Source: Lachnospiraceae bacterium (GTDB lineage Bacteria > Bacillota > Clostridia > Lachnospirales > Lachnospiraceae). Taken from it: a DNA stretch of 12,692 bases. The stretch lies in contig JAJQID010000128.1 of NCBI GenBank assembly GCA_021199405.1, forward strand, positions 1-12,692. Reading direction: 5' to 3'. This document shows, piece by piece, positions 7,492 to 12,692 of the stretch. The position numbers and the translations under genes are program-made. The notes under the pieces were generated by a model, which made no database searches, was not told the origin of the DNA, and saw only the letters and a program-made list of their open reading frames with translations. Within the stretch, counting starts at the first letter, position 1; each line of letters starts with the position of its first letter.

Positions 7492-7520
7492 AGTATACTA
7501 CATTATTCGACAAAATGCAA
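7492..7520 (-). promoter_or_regulatory. Candidate promoter for the M16 peptidase and era operon
   Basis: A -10 TATACT (7492-7497) and a weak -35 TTGCAT (7515-7520) are spaced by 17 bp. The -35 matches consensus only in TTG, which fits an activated or regulated promoter. A Spo0A-type box fills part of the spacer. The surrounding 7351-7610 has no convincing gene; a small inverted repeat (GAAGAA/TTCTTC, 7529-7543) lies just upstream. Confidence 0.45.
7506..7514 (-). promoter_or_regulatory. Exact match to the Spo0A box
   Basis: The minus strand reads TTTGTCGAA, which fits the 0A-box consensus TTTGTCRAA at every base, between the -35 and -10 of the candidate promoter. It suggests control by the sporulation regulator Spo0A, if the organism has one. 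The match is short, so chance is possible. Confidence 0.35.
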
Positions 7521-7610
7521 GGAATTATGAAGAATTTTTCTTCTGCCTGTCGGATATTATTGGCAATTGGGCCGCACAAAGGCACAGCATGAATAAGGCC
7601 AAAACAAAAG

Positions 7611-8027
7611 CTACAATGAAAAAGCCATAATTGCAAGCTTAGAACATTGGATTTCCTGAATCAGCATTCCTTTTTTCATCTTCTCAGCAACGGGTATAGC
7701 GATGAAATCATCCAGAGAATATATCTGCTCCCTGTATTCAGTCTTTGTGCCGCCTCTGAGCTTCTTAATCTCCCGCTTTTCGGAAGCCTTCACCTTTGTG
7801 CGCAGGTTCAGGAAGGTCTGATAGACCATACCGCTTCCTTCCATGTAATAAAACAGGCTCTCTATCGTGGTCTCAGAATCCACTTCCTTCATTACATAGG
7901 TGTTCAGAATTGCCTGAAATTTAAAGGGCACGTCCTTTTCCGTTGCCAGATCTCCCAGACTGAATTTTCCGCCCACGTAAAGCCTTCCCGTATCCTGCAT
8001 CACATATCTGTAATCTCTGTATTCCAT
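7611..8027 (-). CDS. Unrecognised 138-residue protein
   Basis: The ATG follows the TAG of the sigma-like gene with no gap (TAGATG), and GAGG in the end of that gene serves as the ribosome-binding site, so translation is coupled. The protein has no signal peptide or membrane span. It is mixed alpha/beta in appearance, with a basic stretch (KVKASEKREIKKLRGGTK) near residues 77-94 that could bind nucleic acid or an acidic partner. The start MEYRDYRYVMQDTGRLYVGG is aromatic-rich. I do not recognise a family and assign no function. Its constant pairing with the sigma-like gene would suggest a partner protein. Confidence 0.75.
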   Translation of the reverse strand: MEYRDYRYVMQDTGRLYVGGKFSLGDLATEKDVPFKFQAILNTYVMKEVDSETTIESLFYYMEGSGMVYQTFLNLRTKVKASEKREIKKLRGGTKTEYREQIYSLDDFIAIPVAEKMKKGMLIQEIQCSKLAIMAFSL

Positions 8028-8783
8028 CTATTGATCCTCACAGCCTTCCAGATACCCGATTTTGTAGCCGCTGATCCGCATGGCGTCACGAATATCCTCC
8101 TCAGGAGTTCCGGTCTCCTGTGCCAGCTCCTCCACAGTAACCTTGCGCATCAGGCTCTCAGAAAGCTCCCTGGCCTGATCCATGATTACATTGATCTGGT
8201 CGGCCACCTTCTGATTCTCCTCCTGCTGACTCTGAAGAGAGGCGATATAGTCCTCCATGGCGTCCATAATCTTTCTGACCAGCATCCCCTGAGCCTCAGA
8301 GGCATGCTCCATGGCGCCCAGCATGGTCACCCCCACAGAAAGAGCCACATTGCCTTCGCCGATCAGATCCTCCAGAAACGCCCCCTGACCCGCATAGAGC
8401 CTGGCAATCTCCGCCACTCTGGGCAGAAATGCCTCGATCAGTCTGTGCATGGCATATCTGTCCTGCGCCATGGCGGACAGGGTGAGAGCCTCCAGCTCTC
8501 CTTCGCTTACAGCAGGCAGCAGCTCCAGCTCCTTTAAATAGCTGTCCAGATAATTCACATCCTCAGGAGTCATGTAATCCTCCGGATTCACGGCCTCCTC
8601 CACGCCGATGCGCTGCTTTTTCAGATAGTCATAGACCAGCTCCATCTGTTTTGGTTCAAAATGTAAAGGAGCGAAGGCGGTATCCAGCTGTTCCTTCGTG
8701 ATCACCCCGGACTGGTCTTTGGCAAGCTTTTTGATATTCTCTAAGGTTTTTGCAAATAAAATTTCCTGATTCTGTTCTGCCAC
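8028..8783 (-). CDS. Degenerate sigma-70-like protein lacking region 4
   Basis: A 251-residue protein that reads like a primary sigma factor with parts missing. Residues about 8-55 resemble region 1.1 (GVITKEQLDTAF, then MELVYDYLKKQRIGV). Residues about 75-140 resemble regions 1.2-2.2, with RLIEAFLPRVAEIARLYAGQ and FLEDLIGEGNVAL, the core RNA polymerase binding pattern. The aromatic promoter-melting stretch of 2.3-2.4 is replaced by a plain helical sequence. VTVEELAQETGTPEEDIRDAM near the C-terminus resembles region 3; no region 4 follows. It might bind RNA polymerase without normal promoter recognition; this is inference. I prefer GTG 8783 because GAAGGAG lies five bases upstream; the GTG at 8804 has no ribosome-binding site. 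It lies 27 bp after the rhomboid-like gene. Confidence 0.75.
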   Translation of the reverse strand: MAEQNQEILFAKTLENIKKLAKDQSGVITKEQLDTAFAPLHFEPKQMELVYDYLKKQRIGVEEAVNPEDYMTPEDVNYLDSYLKELELLPAVSEGELEALTLSAMAQDRYAMHRLIEAFLPRVAEIARLYAGQGAFLEDLIGEGNVALSVGVTMLGAMEHASEAQGMLVRKIMDAMEDYIASLQSQQEENQKVADQINVIMDQARELSESLMRKVTVEELAQETGTPEEDIRDAMRISGYKIGYLEGCEDQ

Positions 8784-8810
8784 AGTATCTCCTTCATTAT
8801 TCACAGCGTT

Positions 8811-9722
8811 TTATTTTACGTGCTCATGAGTAAACAAATGCTCCGAGCAATATTCATAATTTCCCCTGCACTTGCTGCAATAACGGAATTCCAGATTGGG
8901 ATTGGAAGCTTCCGTCTGTCCGCAGATCGCGCACTTGTGCACTGCTTTCATCTTCGGCGCCTTTTCCTCTTTTTTGACGGTTGGAGCATGAGCGCGGGTT
9001 TTCGCCCTGGCTGCCTGCCTCTTATATACCTGCTGAGGATGGAAGGAGGTCCTGTTGCGCAGCAGGAAAATCCCCATGTTGACCAATGCAGCACCGATCA
9101 CAAATTTGCTGAAAATATCGCCCTGGATAAAGTAATATCCAAGCAAAAGCAGATAAATTACCCCCAGCACCTTCGTCTTAACAGGAATCACAAAGAACAA
9201 CATCACCTGCATGTCCGGGAAGGTGACCGCATATCCTAAGAATATGGACAGGGTAATATAGTATGTGGACATATAATAGGAAGCATACAGAGAATAATAG
9301 CTCATCACCTCCGCAGTGACGTCCCCTCCCCACACCAGTCCGAACCAGACATAAACATAAATCAGATACAGAAAGGCCGCCGCAATGGTGCAGAGTATGC
9401 CGCCGAATATATATGTGTTGTATTTCCATGTGCCCCACACTCTCTCCAGCATGGTGCCCACCGACCAGTAAAAATACAGCATCAGCAGGGTAAAGAAGTC
9501 AAAGCTGGAGGGCGGGATTAAAACCCAGGTGAAAAGCCGCCAGATCTGCCCGTGCAGAATTTTCCAGGCGTCCAGGGACAGCCAGGTATACAAAAAGGAA
9601 TCCCCGGCGTCCGTCAGCTGCAGCACATAACCAATGGCAAAACCGATCACCAGATAGAGGGAAAGGTTTTTGATCGCGTAACGACCGAATTTTTTTTCAA
9701 ATTTGCTTTTTCGGTAATTCAT
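8811..9722 (-). CDS. Rhomboid-like membrane protein with zinc-finger tail, probably not a protease
   Basis: A 303-residue protein with about six hydrophobic segments between residues 18 and 222. The early part matches rhomboids: GQIWRLFTWVLIPP, then FFTLLMLYFYWSVGTMLERVWGT, the usual W-R-L-x-T and G-x-x-x-E-x-x-x-G pattern. The GxSG serine motif and the partner histidine expected in later helices are not seen; that region reads STYYITLSIFLGYAVTFPD. It is therefore probably a pseudo-rhomboid. A basic linker (230-260) leads to a cytoplasmic metal-binding tail: Cys264, Cys267, Cys282, Cys285, then Cys292, His295, His299 and His301. AGGAAGG lies seven bases before the ATG. It is the first gene of the unit with the sigma-like and 138-residue proteins. 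Confidence 0.85.
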   Translation of the reverse strand: MNYRKSKFEKKFGRYAIKNLSLYLVIGFAIGYVLQLTDAGDSFLYTWLSLDAWKILHGQIWRLFTWVLIPPSSFDFFTLLMLYFYWSVGTMLERVWGTWKYNTYIFGGILCTIAAAFLYLIYVYVWFGLVWGGDVTAEVMSYYSLYASYYMSTYYITLSIFLGYAVTFPDMQVMLFFVIPVKTKVLGVIYLLLLGYYFIQGDIFSKFVIGAALVNMGIFLLRNRTSFHPQQVYKRQAARAKTRAHAPTVKKEEKAPKMKAVHKCAICGQTEASNPNLEFRYCSKCRGNYEYCSEHLFTHEHVK

Positions 9723-9819
9723 ATATGATCCTTCCTGAGGGCTTCAGTCTCTTACAAGCAAGCTTGACGAGCCAGAAGTCATCAATCAAGCCGTCTGCAA
9801 ATAGTCACTAATTGAAGCC
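9723..9819 (-). other. Leader of the rhomboid-like gene with inverted repeats
   Basis: About 90 nt lie between the predicted promoter and the ATG. GGCUUCA (9813-9819) can pair with UGAAGCC (9740-9746), closing a long stem. Inside, GCUUGA can pair with UCAAGC, or GACGG with UCGUC, and these two choices compete. I match it to no known riboswitch class. Confidence 0.3.
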
Positions 9820-9848
9820 ATCATACCAAATTTTGTGCAGAAAGTAAA
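9820..9848 (-). promoter_or_regulatory. Candidate promoter for the rhomboid-like operon
   Basis: On the minus strand a -35 TTTACT (9843-9848) and a -10 TATGAT (9820-9825) have a 17-bp spacer. Each differs little from consensus (4/6 and 5/6). It lies in the 290-bp divergent gap 9723-10012, which has no convincing gene. Confidence 0.45.
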
Positions 9849-9942
9849 TAAACGTATTTTTCTTCCTGCTGCGTTTTTGGCCGATTTTAGATTCTTTTCA
9901 TTTTTTTTCATTTTATTTACCAAAGGACAGCGGCGTGTTTTG

Positions 9943-9971
9943 TTGATTTTAGATAAAAAAAGGGTTATAAT
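9943..9971 (+). promoter_or_regulatory. Sigma-A type promoter for the activase gene
   Basis: A -35 TTGATT (9943-9948) and a perfect -10 TATAAT (9966-9971) are separated by exactly 17 bp. Transcription would start near 9978, leaving a 35-nt leader with GAGGG before the ATG at 10013. Confidence 0.8.
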
Positions 9972-10012
9972 AGCGATACTGCAAAGTACCACAAAAGAAA
10001 TGAGGGTTATTT

Positions 10013-12692
10013 ATGAATTGTAACACGTGTGAAGCCCAGGCCCGTCTGGGAATCGATATCGGTTCCACCACTGTCAAGGTGGTCGTCCTGGATCATGCAA
10101 ATCATATTTTATTTTCCGAGTATCAGCGGCATTTCGCCGATATTCAGCTGACCTTATCCAATCTGCTTGGCCACGCCATTGAAGCGTTGGGAGACATCAC
10201 CGTATACCCGGCACTCACCGGCTCCGGCGGCTTAAGCCTGGCAAATCATTTACATATTCCTTTTTATCAGGAAGTAATCGCCGTCTCCACCGCCTTGAAG
10301 GATCGGGCACCGCTGACGGACGTAGCCATCGAGTTAGGCGGCGAGGACGCCAAAATCATTTATTTTGAGAACGGCAATGTGGAGCAGCGCATGAACGGCA
10401 TCTGCGCCGGCGGCACTGGCTCCTTTATCGACCAGATGGCAAGCCTGCTGCAGACCGATGCAGCAGGCCTGAATAAGTACGCCGAAAATTACCAGTCCCT
10501 GTACACCATCGCGGCCCGCTGCGGCGTGTTCGCCAAGTCTGATATTCAGCCTCTGATCAACGATGGCGCTACCAGAGAGGATCTGTCCGCCTCCATTTTT
10601 CAGGCGGTGGTCAATCAGACCATCTCCGGGTTGGCCTGCGGCAAGCCTATCCGGGGACATGTGGCCTTTCTGGGCGGGCCTCTCTATTTCCTGCCCGAGT
10701 TAAAGAAAGCCTTTATCCGCACGTTGAAGCTGGATGACGAGCATGTGATGAATGTGGAGAATCCCCATCTGTTCGCGGCCATCGGCGCCGCCATGAACAC
10801 CAGAGAGGAGGCGGACATCTCCTTAAGCGCTCTGAAAAAACGGATGGACGACAAGGTGGTGCTGGACTTTGAGGTGGAGCGCATGGAGCCCCTGTTCAAA
10901 GACCAGGCGGATTACGACGAATTCGTTGCCCGCCACGCCGCCCACAGGGTGGAGCAGGGTTCCCTTGCCGACTACCACGGCGGCTGCTATCTGGGGATCG
11001 ACGCCGGCTCTACTACCACCAAGGTGGCTGTGGTGGGGGAGGACGGCAATCTTCTCTACAGCTTTTATTCCAATAATAATGGATCTCCGCTGGATACGGC
11101 CATCCGGGCCATCGGGGAGATTGCGAAAATATTACCGGAGGATGCTAAAATCCTTCGTTCCTGCTCCACCGGCTACGGCGAGGCTCTCTTAAAGGCCGCC
11201 TTTATGCTGGATCAGGGCGAGGTGGAAACAGTGGCTCACTACTACGCCGCCGCTTTCTTCGACCCGGAGGTGGACTGCATTCTGGACATCGGCGGTCAGG
11301 ATATGAAATATATCCGTATCAAGAATCATGCCGTGGACAGCGTCCAGTTAAATGAGGCCTGCTCTTCCGGCTGCGGCTCCTTCATCGAGACCTTCGCCAA
11401 ATCCCTGAATTATTCCGTCCAGGATTTCGCCGCAGAGGCGCTTTTCGCCCAAAATCCCATTGACCTGGGAACCCGCTGCACCGTATTTATGAATTCCAAG
11501 GTAAAGCAGGCTCAGAAGGAGGGAGCCAGCGTAGCAGACATTTCCGCAGGTCTGGCCTACTCGGTGATCAAAAACGCACTGTATAAGGTGATGAAGGTGG
11601 CCGACGCCACCGCTATGGGCAAAAATATCGTAGTTCAGGGCGGCACCTTCTACAACAACGCAGTACTGCGCAGCTTTGAGAAGGTGGCCGGATGCGAGGC
11701 CATCCGCCCGGACATCGCGGGCATTATGGGAGCCTTCGGTGCGGCGCTGATTGCCAGGGAGCAGTATCACAATCAGCCTGAACCCACCACCATGCTCTCT
11801 CTGGAGCAGATTCAGGCTCTGAAGTTCACCACCTCCATGGCCAAATGCAAGGGCTGCACCAACAACTGCCGTCTGACCATCAACCGTTTCGGCGGCGGCA
11901 GACAGTATATCAGCGGCAACCGCTGCGAGCGGGGCCTGGGTCTTGCCAAAAAACACAGCGACGTGCCCAATTTATTTGAATACAAATTAAAGAGAATCTT
12001 TGATTATGAACCTCTGGATGAGGTGGCGGCCACCCGCGGCACCGTGGGCATTCCCCGGGTGCTGAACATGTATGAAAATTATCCCTTCTGGTTTACCTTC
12101 TTCACAAAACTGGGATACCGGGTAGTGCTCTCTCCTCTGTCCACTCACAAAATTTACGAGCTGGGCATCGAATCGATTCCCTCGGAATCGGAGTGCTATC
12201 CCGCCAAGCTGGCTCACGGCCATGTCAAGTGGCTGATCGAGAAGGGCGTGGATTTTATCTTTTATCCGGCTCTGTTTTATGAGCGCAATGAGACGGAGGA
12301 CGCTGGCAACCACTATAACTGCCCTATCGTCACCTCCTACAGTGAAAATATTAAGAATAATATGGAGGAAATCACCGACGGAACAGTACGCTTCCGCAAT
12401 CCCTTCATGAGCTTCCTCTCCGTGGATACCATCAGCCAGCAGCTGGAAAAGGAATTCACGGAAATTCCGAAGGAGGAAGTCAGGAGCGCCTGCGAAGCCG
12501 CCTGGGAGGAGCTGGCCCATGCCCGAAAGGATATGGAGGACAAGGGCGAGGAGGCTCTGGAATGGCTTGCCAGAACCGGCAAGCGGGGCATTGTGCTGGC
12601 AGGGCGTCCCTATCATATTGATCCTGAAATCAACCACGGCATCCCGGAGATGATCACCTCCTACGACATTGCCGTACTGACAGAGGATTCTG
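10013..12692 (+). CDS. Giant 2-hydroxyacyl-CoA dehydratase activase-type protein (partial, runs off the window)
   Basis: The frame is open for 893 codons to the edge with no stop. Proteins of this family are near 1400 residues, so about a third is missing. Two ASKHA ATPase modules of the HgdC/BcrA-BadF type come first: GIDIGSTTVK at 13 and GIDAGSTTTK at 328. Each has the two cysteines that hold the bridging [4Fe-4S] cluster in HgdC: Cys131 and Cys170, then Cys450 and Cys489, both pairs 39 apart. A cysteine-rich link (CKGCTNNC at 612-620, Cys638) follows. From about 679 there is the uncharacterised DUF2229-type domain with SESECYPAKLAHGH (Cys728) and GRPYHIDPEINHG. HgdC-type activators use ATP to drive an electron into a dehydratase; the substrate here is unknown. 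It is transcribed alone from a strong promoter. Confidence 0.9.
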   Translation, partial: MNCNTCEAQARLGIDIGSTTVKVVVLDHANHILFSEYQRHFADIQLTLSNLLGHAIEALGDITVYPALTGSGGLSLANHLHIPFYQEVIAVSTALKDRAPLTDVAIELGGEDAKIIYFENGNVEQRMNGICAGGTGSFIDQMASLLQTDAAGLNKYAENYQSLYTIAARCGVFAKSDIQPLINDGATREDLSASIFQAVVNQTISGLACGKPIRGHVAFLGGPLYFLPELKKAFIRTLKLDDEHVMNVENPHLFAAIGAAMNTREEADISLSALKKRMDDKVVLDFEVERMEPLFKDQADYDEFVARHAAHRVEQGSLADYHGGCYLGIDAGSTTTKVAVVGEDGNLLYSFYSNNNGSPLDTAIRAIGEIAKILPEDAKILRSCSTGYGEALLKAAFMLDQGEVETVAHYYAAAFFDPEVDCILDIGGQDMKYIRIKNHAVDSVQLNEACSSGCGSFIETFAKSLNYSVQDFAAEALFAQNPIDLGTRCTVFMNSKVKQAQKEGASVADISAGLAYSVIKNALYKVMKVADATAMGKNIVVQGGTFYNNAVLRSFEKVAGCEAIRPDIAGIMGAFGAALIAREQYHNQPEPTTMLSLEQIQALKFTTSMAKCKGCTNNCRLTINRFGGGRQYISGNRCERGLGLAKKHSDVPNLFEYKLKRIFDYEPLDEVAATRGTVGIPRVLNMYENYPFWFTFFTKLGYRVVLSPLSTHKIYELGIESIPSESECYPAKLAHGHVKWLIEKGVDFIFYPALFYERNETEDAGNHYNCPIVTSYSENIKNNMEEITDGTVRFRNPFMSFLSVDTISQQLEKEFTEIPKEEVRSACEAAWEELAHARKDMEDKGEEALEWLARTGKRGIVLAGRPYHIDPEINHGIPEMITSYDIAVLTEDS

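Noticed and set aside
7529..7543. Inverted repeat GAAGAA/TTCTTC upstream of the M16 promoter
   Set aside because: It has only six AT-rich base pairs with a three-base gap and could occur by chance. It is noted with the promoter but not called an operator.
7391..7636. 81-codon minus-strand frame in the gap before the M16 gene
   Set aside because: It lacks a good ribosome-binding site, overlaps the 138-residue gene, has unusual Cys/Phe/Trp composition, and lies over the promoter and hairpins.
9757..9766. Palindrome around AAGCTT in the rhomboid leader
   Set aside because: It is a very short palindrome, expected by chance. The longer pairings listed for the leader are more credible.
9883..9954. 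Ten-base direct repeat GATTTTAGAT at 9883-9892 and 9945-9954
   Set aside because: It is short, in AT-rich DNA, and not symmetric. It could be an operator pair, but nothing supports this beyond the match.
9786..10023. Two short frames on opposite strands (68 and 62 codons) in the divergent gap
   Set aside because: They are low-complexity K/F-rich translations of AT-rich promoter DNA and overlap both promoters.
10334..12637. Several minus-strand and off-frame ORFs across the activase gene
   Set aside because: The plus-strand frame has clear domain motifs throughout; the others are shadows of GC-rich coding sequence.

Overview
The window looks like chromosomal DNA of an anaerobic, low-to-mid GC clostridial Bacillota, most like Lachnospiraceae. 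This rests on the era–yqzL–recO–glyS synteny, Shine-Dalgarno-led genes with some TTG and GTG starts, sigma-A type promoters, and a giant 2-hydroxyacyl-CoA dehydratase activase-type protein. I saw no rRNA, tRNA, CRISPR array, transposase or phage gene. The assignment comes from family recognition and was not searched.

Layout: all genes from 1 to 9722 lie on the minus strand, so they are read from high to low coordinates. A three-gene group comes first: a rhomboid-like membrane protein with a zinc-finger tail (8811-9722), a degenerate sigma-70-like protein (8028-8783) and an unrecognised 138-residue protein (7611-8027). A 260-bp gap follows, holding a candidate promoter with a Spo0A-type box and two RNA hairpins. 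After it come a large M16 metallopeptidase (4426-7350), era (3520-4413), a yqzL-like small gene (3275-3463), recO (2686-3342), a lipoprotein with its own near-consensus promoter (2021-2599) and glyS (503-1891). Next is the 5' end of an alanyl-tRNA synthetase gene, fused in frame to a second copy of the glyS 3' end (17-481).

On the plus strand, divergent from the rhomboid-like gene, a strong promoter (9943-9971) drives a giant activase-type protein that runs off the right edge (10013-12692).

How the genes relate: era–yqzL–recO–glyS is a housekeeping block known from Bacillus (ribosome assembly GTPase, recombination mediator, tRNA charging). Here it carries a single-chain GlyRS where Bacillus has glyQS, with a lipoprotein inserted before it. 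The rhomboid-like, sigma-like and unknown genes look like a translationally compact unit in which both recognisable proteins have lost key parts of their families: the rhomboid catalytic motif, and sigma region 4 with the promoter-melting residues.

Most worth checking: (1) the 486-bp duplication that creates an AlaRS–GlyRS chimeric frame, with a 55-bp repeat ending exactly at the window edge, which could be real or an assembly product; (2) the pseudo-rhomboid and degenerate sigma cluster; (3) the structured leader with a 0A box before the M16 peptidase; (4) the double-activase giant protein.
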